This document shows positions 25,301 to 37,524 of a DNA stretch of 64,000 nucleotides, one piece after another. The first letter of the stretch is position 1. Every line of letters begins with the position of its first letter. The notes beneath the pieces were generated by a model that had not been told where the DNA came from, did not search any database, and was given only the letters and a program-made list of their open reading frames with translations. The translations under genes and the position numbers were made by a program. This stretch comes from Symsagittifera roscoffensis (Eukaryota > Xenacoelomorpha > Acoela > Convolutidae), in the NCBI RefSeq assembly GCF_963678635.1, contig NC_087063.1, positions 45,056,101 to 45,120,100 of the forward strand, written 5' to 3'.

Positions 25301-26300
25301 CTATTCGTCAATGAAATTGGATGATCGTAACTGCCATCTTCTGGGTGCTCCTGCTTTCGATGTGCAAAAAGGCATCATAGCACAGTACACGAAGCTTTTT
25401 TGTAAACTGTTGAATTTTTTTAAGATCGTCTAGTGCATCCAAAAATCGTTTGACCAATTGGGAGCTATTGACAACTGCATTTTTCTTTCTTTCAGCTACA
25501 TTTTTTGTTAGCTTTGGTGGGTCCGGATTCCGAAATTCAGGGAGCCAGCTCGGTCCATGACACCAGAGTGAAGAGCTTTTTAACGTCATTGCATCAAGTT
25601 CACGAGTTGCAGCACCCGCTGGGTTTTCCTCATTTCGTACATTGTGCCAGTTGATTGTTTTCAGGGTCTCTTGTTTTTCCTGCACTCAGTTGCGGACTAA
25701 AGTGCTCCAGACGTTTGGTGTTTCGTTGATTCAACAAAGTACAATCGTGGCATCTGTTCATCCAAAAACTTTTTTCCGATTCCGTCCTTGGAGTGCTTTC
25801 CTCGTATGGTCCAGCAAATTGCGCCCTAGCATAGCTGCACATAAATCCAATTTGGGGATCGCCAAAGGATGCAAAGGTGCCACTCTCGATTTAGCCACAA
25901 AAAGATTGGTTGATTTTTTTTCGTGTTTCTGACGTAGATGCAACTGGCGTAAGCGGTTTTTGATGCTTCACGAAATATATGAAGCTCAAAACTGTTCGCC
26001 ACATTTTTGCTATGTCAAACTTCTCCACATTGTGAACTTTAGTCCTCCACATTAGAAACCTTTCCATCATAATATCGAAGAGTTTGTCGTCCCAGTTGGT
26101 TCCCCGCAAACAAGAGGATTGCATGATGAGTTTCAACGGAAGGTTAATCGGAGTCAGCCAACCCAGAGGGTCAAAGGTTTTAGAGATGTCTGAGAGAAAA
26201 GAGCGCTTTGCCAAGTTCTCCTTTAGGACAACTACTTTGAGGACGATGATATCGTTTTTCGGAAGCCACTAGATCCCGAGTGCTTTCACAGAGTTGTTTT
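25301..26300 (-). pseudogene. pol: BEL/Pao peptidase-A17-like/RNase H region
   Basis: Three minus-strand frames cover this region. 25891-26214 has SDISKTFDPLGWLTPINLPL. 25758-25943 has KSRVAPLHPLAIPKLDLCAA. 25308-25685 has NWHNVRNEENPAGAATREL and CHGPSWLPEF. These are signature stretches of the Pao-type pol region between RT and integrase. Frame changes between them show at least two frameshifts. Confidence 0.82.
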
Positions 26301-27000
26301 TTGCTGAGAACTCGTGTTCGTCTTCGCGCAGTTCACTGGGCAAAGTTTCCATTACTTCTGCTGAGCTGAGAAAACTGTCTCGTTGCAAGTTGACATCTCA
26401 CGTCCTTGATCGACTTCTTTGCAGAGAGTATGTCATCAGCGCCAGTCAACCAGTCATCGACGTAGAAGTCTTGGCTGATTGTTTTTTCGACACAAGCATG
26501 CTTGCCTGCTTCTATGAGTGATCGTACAGAGTGATAGCAACTGCTAGCAATAGCTTATGTCACTGGGGTCATCCTGTAGGTTTCTACAGGTTGGTCTGGC
26601 ACATCTCTCCAGAGAGTTCGTTGGTAGTCCCTAACTTCCTTGTTAAGAACTACATGAAGATACATCTTTGCTAGGTCTCCGGTGATTTCAATGAGGTACC
26701 ATCGGAACCTTAGCAGATAATCAAACAAATCGCCTTGAAGCTTGGGACCAATCATCAATGCATCGTGTAGCAAAAGTCGGGTACTAGGTAAAGCACTAGC
26801 GTCAAAGACAACTCGTAGCTTCGTAATTGTAAAATCCTTTAGAACGCAGTGGTGGGGCAGATAGCAGTTTATTTTCTCTGAAATTGTGAGCTCATCTGGT
26901 GGTACAGCTTCTAAGTGACCCATGTCTCGGAACTCTTTGATGAAGTCTCAGCACTGAGTGTACAAAACCACATCCTGCTTAAGTTTGCGTTACATACTGA
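26301..27000 (-). pseudogene. pol: BEL/Pao reverse transcriptase
   Basis: The minus-strand frame at 26555-26923 holds YLPHHCVLKD, KLRVVFDAS and DLAKMYLHV; the last is RT motif A with its catalytic Asp. Downstream on the same strand the YVDD catalytic box is intact at 26453-26464 (FYVDDWLTGADD). A frame break separates the two. RT plus RNase H convert element RNA to DNA. All catalytic carboxylates that I can locate survive, but stops and frameshifts abolish a full product. Confidence 0.87.
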
Positions 27001-27767
27001 ATAATAGTTTGAGTTCATTGGCTTTGCACTCGCCGAGGGTTAAAACGTTTGTCTCGAAAGGCAAACTAACAGAGTAGCGACCATCTGGCTGACTTGAGTT
27101 TGTTTTATCGAAGTGATCCTCAACCAAACTCTTCTTCCTTTGATACAAAGGCAAGTCTTAAACTGTTCAAAAGCGATTAATGGCCAGATCAGACTCCTGA
27201 CTGACAAAATTTGTTTGCAAAACTCTATCAGCATTGTGCTTGCTTAGTAACTGTACTGATCCGCTCACAATCAAGCCAAAAACTGATTCATCAAAGATGA
27301 GAGATCCTTTTCGTATCAGTTTAGCAGTAGTGAGCTCATTTGCCAGTTCAACGCCATATAGAAGATTCATCCTTCCTCTTTTGCCAGTGCGTTTCGAGAT
27401 GGAAGGTTATGTTCGCGTACATCCACATCGTCTCCTGGTAAATCTGATGTGACTGGGGGCATGATGAAGAAATCAGCTCGTAGTGTGTCTTCTCCAGGCA
27501 ATGATAAAGTTATTGGAGCAACATCTCTCGTCTCCAGTGGGGGGCAGTTCCAACTGGTTTGAATGTTTGGTTGATTGACTTACGAGGCAACCCATGCAAT
27601 CGTATGAAGCTTTCATTGACGAAGTTCAACTGCGATTGATTGTCTTTCATGCACAGCAAATGATTTCTTGACTGTGATGGTTGAACATTGGTTCCAGCAA
27701 GATCCAAGTAGGGCCGTTCTGTCAGGTTCCGTTGCACTGATTACAGTACACAGGTGATTTCCATACG
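27001..27767 (-). pseudogene. pol: BEL/Pao protease region
   Basis: Minus-strand frames at 27510-27737 and 27167-27370. The first has YLDLAGTNVQPS followed by NFVNESFIRLHGLPRKSI, the BEL/Pao protease pattern, but the residues after the catalytic Asp read L-A-G instead of S/T-G. The second has LLYGVELANEL and GLIVSGSVQLL, matching the part of the protease region before RT. Inactive by motif and by frame. Confidence 0.7.
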
Positions 27768-29180
27768 TCAGGCAATGGTCAACAGTCTTCCTCCCATTTT
27801 TTCCGGTTGTTCCCTGCGCTGATTGTTCACACGAAGAAGGGAATGGTGCCGTTTTCCACACAGCTTACAATTGTGCGTGCCTGGGCATTTCGTTACCATA
27901 TGCCCTAGGCGCAAACAATTGAAGCACAGTCGTTTGGAAGTCACTTCGTCTTTCCGTGTATGTACTGTCACCTTCTTGAACTCGTTACATGTAGTTACAG
28001 TGTGAAAAACACCAAAAAACACGAACTGCTCATCCACATTTGTTGCTCCAAACAATTGCTTTTGATCAATTTTAACTTGAACATCAGCATGTACTTCAAT
28101 TCGAATCGTTGGTTTCTGTAAGATGTTTGATGACTTCACTGTTTCTTGAATCCTCGCTCGTGCGCCAATAAAATCGTCGAACTCGTGCGTTTTTTGAAGC
28201 TCTAAGCCGGGATTGTGAAGCTGCGATTGCTTTTGGCTTTCCGGATCCAGTTTCTGCTCAATCACATGAACCAGTATTGGATCCGAGTCTTGCGTGTTTC
28301 AGCCTTGCACTTCTAATGCAGCCACGTTTTCGCGGATAAACTCCAAAAAATTCCTGAGGCTTTTTCTATCTTCAGTTTTCAAATTCTGGTAGTTCAACAT
28401 AGCACTGAGGTGCATGCTTACATTGAACCTTTTGTTGTCAAATCGGTTCATTAGAGTCGTCCCTGCAAGGTCGTAGTTCACATCTGTTATTGTTACATTC
28501 TTGACCAGATCGTGTGCTTCTCCTCGAAGTGAAGACTTGAGGTAATTCAACTGCTCAGCATTTTGCAGTGGTTTGGCTTTTCATGTACTGCCGAACCGAA
28601 CTGGTCCATAAACCTCGTCCACTAAATATACTCCCACTGAAAGTCTGCAACTTGATCTGACTTGATCTTGGTGAGAAAATTGTATGAAGCCCGTTCGCTT
28701 CTCCTGTCGATCTTCTGGTAGACGCTTGCCGATCTTCCAAGAAATCATTCGTCTGCTGAGTGAAGTCTCGTACCTCCGCTCTGAACTCACAATCGTTTCA
28801 AGCTCGGCTTGCCGAAGTTTGTCTGGTACAGCTTCCTCTATCAACCGATCTTTTTCACTGATCGATGAGAGAGTATCTCTTATGACAGCAAGAGTGATTG
28901 GCAAGCCGGCAAGTTCTGTCACTGTATACGTTAATCCGATTACGTTTATCTGATCTCTATGCATGGAAATGCACGTCTTGTGACCACTTCTGGAGTGAAC
29001 CAACTTCAGGTACGTTCGTCCTGACTGATCGTATCGTCCATGTTGCACGCCCAAAACAGCTGATTGATCGCTCTGATTGTTCGCATTGCTCAGACCTGCT
29101 TGCTCGTTCGCAACGGAACGTACATCGCCGTGCTCGTTTGCTAAGCTTCGTAGGTCGTACTGGTCGTTGGTATCACTCAT
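27768..29180 (-). pseudogene. gag: BEL/Pao gag with two zinc knuckles
   Basis: Starts at an ATG complementary to 29178-29180. The 199-residue N-terminal frame (28581-29180) opens with a short repeated LANE/VANE motif and contains the RTYLKLVHSRSGHKT stretch. The frame shifts to KLQTFSGSIFSG (28555-28740), then to MNYLKSSLRGEAHDLV and RFDNKRF (28299-28550), the BEL/Pao capsid core. The last frame (27768-28265) ends with two zinc knuckles, CFNCLRLGHMVTKC (residues 114-127) and CKLCGKRHH (133-141). At least two frameshifts are present. Gag forms the particle and binds RNA. Confidence 0.88.
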
Positions 29181-29317
29181 AGTTGGTGGTTTGTGGTTAG
29201 TGGTTAGTGGTTGGTGGTTCTTGGTTTTTGTTACGTCATTCGTGGTACGTGATCTGTGGTACGTGGATCGTTGTGTACGGGTTGACGCGGACCAGTGGTT
29301 TCTCGCCGAAGCCTAAA

Positions 29318-29856
29318 ACTTTTCAATAGCGGAATAACTCAGCTTGACGTAGCTGCGATTTTACTTTCACTTTCATTCAACCAATAATATGACTTTATAT
29401 CAGAGGGAGGGGAACATCTTAAACCTGCTTCGTTGTGTATACCAAGACAATGAAGTTGAACATCTTTTATATGAGAAGAAAAGTCTTGCAAATGTCAATT
29501 TAACTTCAATAGATTTTTGGCTTGAGCCTGCAGCGAGTATTCAATGCAAGTATTACCAAACAAACCTCTGAAACGTTGTATTGCAAAATTCGCAAATTTT
29601 TTAGTCGTTGAGTTTGTGCAATGAGCCACGATCCGGTTTCCATTTGTCTAAACCAGAATAACGAGGCTCACCCAAGTGCTGCTTCTGAATTTGGATCAAT
29701 TTTACAAGCTGTTGTGGAACTTTTGATAATTCGACATTAAATTACATTACAAATACGTAAAATTAATCAAATATTTAAAACAATTAGTTTGGGTTATATC
29801 AGTTTTTTGGCGGTTATTAGTTTCCATTTTGTTTTTCCTTCCTTTATGTTGCTCAA
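29318..29856 (-). repeat. BEL/Pao LTR (5' LTR in element sense)
   Basis: About 540 bp homologous to 20096-20645. It is separated from the gag start by about 140 nt rich in TGGT-type short repeats. Plus-strand sequence immediately outside (from about 29857) belongs to segment X of the gypsy-type element. Confidence 0.85.
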
Positions 29857-30640
29857 TGCAAGCAACAACTTGATATCATCTCACTTTTTAATCAATCACC
29901 ACCGCTAAAATTAGCCGATATAAATCCAATTTGATTTAGATCCATAACACCAACTACGAGACCTCCAGTTCGAAAACAAGCAATACCCCCAAATTTGATA
30001 ATTTAATTAAAAATCATATAAAAGCTGCAAACCACTTTATCAATCAACCCAAGCATCAAAAATACTGTCTCAATTAAAAACAAGAAAAACAACAAAAGTC
30101 AAAGAAAAAATTAGCTTAAAAAATCAACCCGATGACTTAGCCTAAAGCTACCCTACTTCCTAAAAACACCTTATCATCTCATTAAAAAAACAATAATCAG
30201 ATTTCCAACACTCGAACCTCCAGAATTTCCTTCACTAGAAACTCTTCATACCCAACCCGCTTGTCAAAAACCAATAAACAATTGGACCCCACTTTATATA
30301 ACTTCAAAAAATTACTTTGACAAAATAAATAACTTTCAAATACTCACTTTCAACTCAGTTCTACAGTTTCTTATAACAATTATTCAATAATTTCTATCAA
30401 TCTTTTCTAGAATTTTAACATTTTGTATTTTTTTCGTAATCATTATTCTAGAATTTAAAATCAAAATTTAATCATAATAATCAAAACTTTCTTTAAAACG
30501 TTTTTTTAGTTTTTCTTTCCTTCATTCAAACCTATCATTTTCTTTCCCAAACTATCGACCATCTAATCAGGTGGTACGATACTAAATTATTATTCTAAAT
30601 GATACATAACTTGTTATAGGAAAAAAAACATCACAATTTT
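29857..30640 (+). promoter_or_regulatory. TATA-bearing noncoding segment X, copy 2
   Basis: Matches 16620-17394 in the same orientation, starting at GATATCATC right after the BEL/Pao LTR. It keeps TATAAAAG (30017-30024), GACTTAGCCTAAAG near 30132, and a CGACCATCTA..GTACGATA block before 30590. In this copy it is followed by the third ORF. The segment therefore lies upstream of that ORF and downstream of integrase, fitting an internal promoter/leader or an LTR. No ORF inside. Confidence 0.45.
30017..30024 (+). promoter_or_regulatory. Candidate TATA box in segment X copy 2
   Basis: TATAAAAG at the position equivalent to 16845-16852, about 640 nt upstream of the ATG at 30664. Confidence 0.4.
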
Positions 30641-30663
30641 CTTTTGTAGTTTTTCTAACCTAA

Positions 30664-30786
30664 ATGGCTTCCCTCAACCAAACACTTTATAATTGTATAA
30701 AGAAAGCAAGAATTACTTTCTTACTAGCAATTGTTTTAATAATGATTTTTGTTGAAAACTATTATCAGGACCATAAATTTAAATAA
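30664..30786 (+). pseudogene. Short hydrophobic N-terminal frame of third ORF
   Basis: Forty codons from ATG to TAA. The product has a basic patch (CIKKAR) followed by a membrane-type run ITFLLAIVLIMIFV (residues 17-30) and a polar end, so it would be a signal anchor or single-pass membrane segment. It lies directly downstream of segment X. It may be the start of the ORF remnants that follow, broken after 40 codons. No matching copy exists elsewhere in the window, so coding status is inferred from composition only. Confidence 0.35.
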
Positions 30787-33700
30787 TACATCAAAAGAAA
30801 TACAGAACTGCTAACACAACCCCAACAAAAAATTCCTCGTCTATCAATCCACCCCAAGATTCGCAGTCAACGCCTAAATCTTGCTAAATAAATCAGCCTC
30901 AATCATCTACTGATTTTTCTTACGTGGAAAATTCCTACACCGTTGAAGAAAGACACACATAATTGTCAGAACCCTGAGTGAACTATATTATGAACCAATA
31001 TATATTATGTATGCCTCAATACAATAAAACCTCAAACGGACAAGACACCCAAAGCAAAATCAAAATCCAACAACTACAATTGACAGGCAAATATATCGCA
31101 ATAGAAACCTTACAACACCAAAGGTTAAACTCAACATACCTTCATCACCAACATCAACCCCCCTAGATCTTTCACAAAACACAATACAAAATACTCCTCC
31201 GCCACTAAATTTAACATCACAGCGAAAGTATTATATTGGATTTTTTTAGGTTGAACAACTACTTCCGAACAAGCTCATGAAAATAAATTTAATCACCCCA
31301 CTTCATCCCAAGACTCCCCCATTCAGTGACCCAAACATTTTCTCAAGGCTAACCAAACCTTGTAAATGAACAACAGAATTTTTCGATTACAACTTTCTCA
31401 TTTCCAGAAACACAATTTCTCCCATCCATGCCTTCGATAACGGGATTAAAACCATCAACTAAATTCTCCACAACTTTTCCAAATCAATTAAACGACAGAT
31501 ATAGCGAATTGCAAAGCGCAAGTAAGCCCTTGCGCCTAGATTGGAACTCATTCGTAGCAACCCCTCCACTTTTTGGAAAAAACCTCGATTGTAGTCGCAT
31601 CCATAATTGGGCATTGAAAAGACTACAAAATAGACACGATATCCACAAAGACATTCAAGAACATAATATTCAAAAACCTTCTCAACAAAGTTTAGTTTTG
31701 AAATTTGAAACAAATTAAAGTAAAGAACATAGTACATCAAAACTAATGCCACTGTCACAACCAGAATCCAAAATCACTCAATACCCCCTCTAATTATATG
31801 CACAGATTTAGTTAATTAATACGATAGATATACAAAAAAGATATAAGATATAAAATATTCTCAAAAACTTTTTCAGTACTATCATATACATGTATAATTT
31901 AACCATTTTATCAATCAATTCCCGTTCCCTTTTTGCACACCTAGAACCAACAAACCATAAAAGTCCCTCAACCCGAACAGGACCACAAGATCTCCTCGTT
32001 ACCCAGTATGAATATGATGTTCACCAACAAAAAAGAAAACATTACACAAATATGCCTTTAACCAGGTCACACAAGGTGAATCTGAATCACCAGTAATTGA
32101 ATCAACATTTTTAGTGACAACACTTTACTCAAAAGCCCGCGCTACAATTTTTAAAGGTTATAAGTTCACAGGAAAACTTTCTGAAAAAAAAGTACAATGT
32201 TCCCAAGTTTCAAATGGGTACAAAGACAAACTCGATCATGAATAATTCTATCAAAGTTCAAACAATTACTACAGAATCGACTCTGAGGATTGTAAAAAAG
32301 AATTCAAACGTGTCAAAATAGTCACAAAAAATGAAAACAATCAAAAATTACTTAAATTTCATATTTTTTTAGACTCCACACAGCAAGCTCAACTTGAATA
32401 ACACCAAGGTCATACTCAAGTAGATAAGAAATTCCCTTATCATGGTGCACACGGACGTGCAATTTATTAAATCCACAATAAAAACTGGGTAACTCATTTT
32501 AGAATAAATAATCCATCAAACTATAGAGCCGGCCTGAAAAATTTAAGATATCAAGAAATAAGGTTTTTCGATTGGAAATTCCAGCTAGAAAAAAGTAAAA
32601 CTAACGCTTTATTTGCAAGATGACAAATTAAAATACCAAGAAATCCGGTTGTCTTTTAAAAATGATCAAGGATGTTGCGATCCCACTACACGACTAAAGA
32701 CAACCATAGTTTGGTTTCCTGAGACACATATACTACTTTCCAAGTTGCTAATTTTCACGCAAGAATGAAAAACTTTAAAAAAAATAATTTATCGCTTTTG
32801 ATAAATGGCAACCTGATTTTTTTTTTAAAAAGTCGAACCCAAATCAATAAGAAACATACACGGAGTAGAAATTAAATAAACACGCTTTCAATTTTACCCT
32901 GAAACCGAATTGGCATGTAAGTACCCTAAACCAATTTTTGCACCCAAAATTCAGAAATACTTGTTGAATACTTAATAATTTTGTTATGAAAACAGAAGAA
33001 TTATTAATTGAAACTGCTGATACAAATCAAAATAAAGAATACAAAAAATCCTACATCCCGCTAACATTTTACAAAATTAAGGGAAACATTGGAGAAAAAG
33101 TTGTCCCAGAGAGCCTTGATAGTAATCGGTTACGTGAACTATCTCTGATGAAAAACACATGTTTTGGCTTAATCTACTATGACATTCATCTCGATATGAA
33201 ACTTGGCTACATGGTTCGCAGTATTTTTCAAGAAATTTCACTCTCAGAAGTCGAGACACTGGATAAATTATAAGAAATAGAACGCACACAACTGTTACAC
33301 TTGCAATAGACTGACTCAAAATACCCTATGCAGGATACCTCCTATAGGGTAACCGCTCTAATTTCATTGATTATGAAGGAAAGATTCTCTGGTGTTTCTC
33401 CTGCACTAAGAAAGTCCCACCACTCTATGTAATGGAAAACAAAAGAAGCTACCAACGAATACCAAAAATTTTGTAGACCCACTATCACGTAGAACATATT
33501 TCTGGGATGCAGTTGTTCCATGTGGATAAGAATATAGCCAAAATGTACATCCTAACCCAAATGAAGATAAGTGTTATCTTCTCACACCATACCCTAGTTT
33601 AGTGCCACCTTTGGAACAAATTTTTACCTGAAGGCATCCACGCGATAGCTTGAAACCCTTAAATAGATACAATCCATCGGTTTATACTCGAAATTAGATA

Positions 33701-34440
33701 AACAACATCACATTCGTAGACAACAATTCCAAGATCTTCCTGCTAAAATGGACACAAACCAAAGACAATCAATTAACCAAAATCTCCGAAAACTTGCTTA
33801 AACAGCTGGTTTTTAGACAAAGTTATAGTACTTAGACAAAGTTATACTGGATGCTTTAAGGACATAAAAGATTATATTTATCTATTTGAAGAAAAACATT
33901 GCCCACAAGATTTATCACCGATCGATTTTTTAATTGTTTTTTACATATCAAAAATGAACTCCCAGCATTCCTAGGGTTGCCCTATTGCATCTTAGAAAAA
34001 TTGACTATATTATAAGCAAGGTTTGATTTTATAGAATTTCTATTCTCACTACTTGATGGATTCTATAATACATGCTCAATACACACACAAATCAAAAGAC
34101 AAGCTAGCGTAGCAAGAATCTCTTTCGCAGGAGTTTTTGGAATTTTTTCTGTCCCACTTAAAAAATACTTCTCGATCCACAAATTAACGAATATCATTAA
34201 AAAACACCAACAAAACCAAACGCATATGAGATCCCACAAAAGAAAACAAATACATCACCTACAGCACAGTTTACAAAATCATAAACCCCAACAAAATAAT
34301 ACCACGAGTTTATAGAAACGCACTCTCATCCAAATAACCCATCACAATTTCTCACAAGTAGCCCACCACCATCTAGACTTCTCTTCGAAACCATCATCTA
34401 CCTCATACCAATACACCATCGTTTTTAAGGGAAAACATTC
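30787..34440 (+). pseudogene. Third ORF at env position, remnants
   Basis: Discontinuous frames without long stretches. The best is 32986-33273 (95 codons: MKTEELLIETADTNQNKEYK, then YIPLTFYKIKGNIGEKVV and a Leu/Glu-rich end). Downstream frames include GKILWCFSCTKKVPPLYVM near 33375 and a hydrophobic SFAGVFGIFSVPL near 34128. Cysteine-bearing segments followed by a hydrophobic one, placed 3' of integrase, suggest an envelope-like protein, but there is no clear cleavage site or fusion peptide. Many stops. I leave its identity open. Confidence 0.4.
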
Positions 34441-35720
34441 CGCCTTCCCTTCCTTCCCAATTTAATATTACAACGCAGAAAATTAAGCACAACAAGCCCA
34501 ACATGCCGACAAATATTTCCGCCAACCAACTTTTTCCAGGATTTCATATTTTAATTTTATTAACCTTTTTAAAGTACTATCAAGAATCAAAGCCGACGAT
34601 AAAGAACTCTGTGATTAAATCATTCCTGAATTAACCAATGCGCTACGCTTGAATCAATTCACTAACATAGGATTAAAACAAACACTCAAATGTTTCATTG
34701 CACAAAATGCTAACCGATATTCCATCAATCACTATGATCACACAATCATCCGATATAGGGAAGACTTGCTCGAAGACCGGGCAGTGAGTTCACAATTACC
34801 AGTAAAGCTTTTCATGAAAACCGAAACCATAAAAACCGTCACCTAGACAGCACTAACAAAAAGTTTGTCCATGTCATGATGATCATGCACTATTGAACAC
34901 AAAAGCTTATGAGCCAGTTTTCAGTAGATTTGATCACTTTGCACTAACATTCTTTTTTCAAGACCAAACTAACAAGATATTTAATTTTCTCATGATTTTG
35001 TGTTAAAAACTAAACTCACAAACACTTACTCTTACTATTAATTTATCCAACGAAATTTTTCTTCACAGTTACCTTCTGTCAAGTTTTTTATGTCATTTCG
35101 CCATCGGAGGAACACAATCTAGCAAACTCTGAAGTCAAAAGCAATGTGCAAACCATAAGCATGAAAAAACTGTAGGAAAATTTAATTTAGAATTCAATAT
35201 CTTGCTTGTTTCTTGCCATTGAATGCAGATATTGCTAAAATCTTACAATAATAAGCCAAAATTAGGTTATTTTTTGCTAGAAATCTTGCAATATGTATTC
35301 CGAGAGCACTGAGATGTTCATCAACGAATGTAATGTGAACCTCATTCCTGTTGCATCAGCGTTTCTGGGTCTGCAGTCTCCAGACGGCTCACACAGCATT
35401 TTTTTCCAAATAACCTTTTAATTTTTCATTCAGTTTATACAATTTTATTTTAATTTTAGTTTGATTCCAATTATTAGTAGTAAGGGTGCAATTGTTTTTT
35501 TTTTGGTTGCACAAAAATTGCAACCATCGCTTCATGTTTATTGACTCTAAATATACAACATCTTACTTTCTAATATTAATATATTTCATAAAATCAACTA
35601 ACCTTCACGGCATCCTTCGTAAGAATGATCCCGTTAGACAAATGTATATCTTTTGCCCCTCACTAATAACTTCCCCACTTGAAGACTCTCGCCCCCTTAT
35701 TATACCGCATGAATAAATCC
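34441..35720 (+). pseudogene. Downstream ORF of the gypsy-type element, copy at 34.4-35.7 kb
   Basis: Homologous to copy C at 21.9-22.6 kb. The 65-codon frame at 34649-34846 contains NRYSINHYDHTIIRYRED, matched by the YSIDYYDHNIIR region of copy C. The stretch at 34885-34950 has AYEPVFSRFDHFALTF, and the end (35640-35710) has QMYIFCPS and SRPLIIPHE. About 550 nt between 35.0 and 35.55 kb have no counterpart in copy C and interrupt the ORF. Conservation in two diverged copies shows the ORF is real element coding sequence. Confidence 0.55.
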
Positions 35721-37524
35721 AATCAATTAACTTTGCTTAAGAAGTAGTAATGAATTGATCACAATGCTGTAAGATAAACAATAGGAAGCAGAAAATTAAT
35801 AATGAGTAAAAAATTATTGCACTAATTTTTTTATGTGTGCTAAAATTTATAAACTCGAATTATATTCTTTCACTCGCCCACAACGTACTCTTTTCACATA
35901 AAACGAATAACTCGCCACTGAAGATCTGCTTTAGAAATGAACACTAAGTTTAACAAACTCACTGATAAAACTTTTAACTTGTTTTCACGCATTTTAAAAT
36001 TCTCCCTGAACCCTGTTAGAAAGAATTATAACTAATTTTAAACTAACCAACGCAGCTTACTAAAACCACAAAATCAACCGCATGATTGAGAAAGTCTCAA
36101 GGTACTCAAACCAGGTTAATTGCAGATTAAAACTGGATAAATTATTCATTTGAAACCCGCTCTTAATTTTTTTAAAAGGTTTTAAACACAAAAACAGTAA
36201 AATAAACCGCACATACTAAAACAAACCAATCCATTTTCAAAAAGGACAAAATCAAGGAACAGAAGAGAAAAAAAACATAAGAAAATTACAAAAAGTTAAA
36301 CACGAAAAGAGACTCTGCTCAAAGAGACGGTAAACGTATTCTCCCTCAAAAGGCCTAACGCACCAGTAAAGGACGTCCTGAGCATGCTCTATAGGCGACC
36401 TCATATACGGCGCTACATACACTACGCTTATGACACTATCCAATATTTTTGATTAGAGTAGCTCTAGGGTGAGCAATTCTTTAAAATAACCAAAAACTAA
36501 TAGAAACGCTTTTGGAAATTAATTAAAAACAATCATAAGTAAAATTAAATTCACTAATTGGTGCAGTTATAAACCTTGATGAAATAAATTTTTCTGGAGC
36601 AAAACAAACAAGCAGCAAAGGGTGTGATGAAAATTAACAATATTCCGACTCTGTAAAAGCAATTGCAATGGTGTGTTGCCGTAGTCTCAACCCTCACATG
36701 ATTTAAAATATGGAGCCAAAATTGCAACAAAAGGTACCCATAGAACAAAAACAATGGCCAACTCGATATTGAACTCAAACGTACGAATCCTTGTCAATTG
36801 GCGCTTCACAGAGAAAATTCAAACCCTATCTCTCTATTCGATGAATAGTTAGGAATGCATGAAGTCTCCCTCTACTTAACGCAATCAATACATTTCTATC
36901 TTTTTCTTCAACCTAAACCCAATCTCTCAATTCAGTCACGATACCTGAAACCTACTTCTTCTGTTACAAGCAACTTTACTCCTTCTCTCTCTATCGAGAA
37001 AACTACTCCATGACAAGAGCAACTGTTTCTTTCATCTCTTCACGCCTTCATTGCTTCAAGAAATTCTACTCCAAAAAGAAATCCAGAAACTTATCCATCC
37101 ATCCTTCGCAAGAAAAAGACTTGAAACTTTTAAACTTTCTAAACCCCTGACGGGTGGAACCAGTTCAAAACAAGTATTTATTGTATATTATTATATTCTT
37201 GATAACTATCTCGGTTAAATACTTAGAACTAACCAATCATGATCCATGACTAAAATTACAATAATTTGTAAGGGTGAAACTATTTATAGTATCAGCCAGA
37301 AGAGAATACATTTAACTTAGCAAACAGTTGCTCTTTCTCAGAACAGTTCTGGATTTTAAACCTCGCAAATACCAGTATACGCTAGATCTATTGAAACTAG
37401 GAGACATAAGAGTAAGATGAGGATTGGCATTAGACTAAGAAGTTGCACGAATCTTTCCGGCCGAAAATATGATAGCGTGACGAAAAGACGGTGTACTTCA
37501 TCCAAAATTTTTCTATGAGAAAGC
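35721..37524 (+). other. 3' noncoding/LTR-like end of the gypsy-type element
   Basis: Matches 23.3-24.87 kb block by block, including CCTGAGCATGCTCTATAG (about 36380), GGGTGGAACCAG (about 37150), CTAGATCTATTGAAACTAGG (about 37382) and CCGGCCGAAAAT followed by GATAGCGTGACG. The match ends at CTATGAG (37523). No coherent ORF. The strong conservation of the terminal 150 bp, relative to the rest, suggests an LTR end. Confidence 0.5.

Larger units (their letters stand above)
20096..29856 (-). mobile_element. BEL/Pao LTR retrotransposon with a nested insertion
   Basis: Both LTRs are recognisable (20096-20645 and 29318-29856). Between them on the minus strand lie gag with two zinc knuckles, protease, RT with YVDD, the Pao-type peptidase/RNase H region and integrase, which is BEL/Pao order. 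Flanking sequence matches the gypsy-type element on both sides, so BEL/Pao inserted there. LTR divergence is considerable by eye, so the insertion is old. The integrase is interrupted at 21.18-24.87 kb. Exact ends and target duplication are uncertain; CAAG occurs next to both ends but is weak evidence. Confidence 0.88.

Noticed and set aside
28684-29182. Plus-strand ORFs over the BEL/Pao gag
   Set aside because: They are antisense to recognisable gag on the minus strand; no independent support.
20091-29865. CAAG as the target-site duplication of the BEL/Pao insertion
   Set aside because: It is only four bases and requires choosing LTR ends that are not TG...CA. It could be chance.
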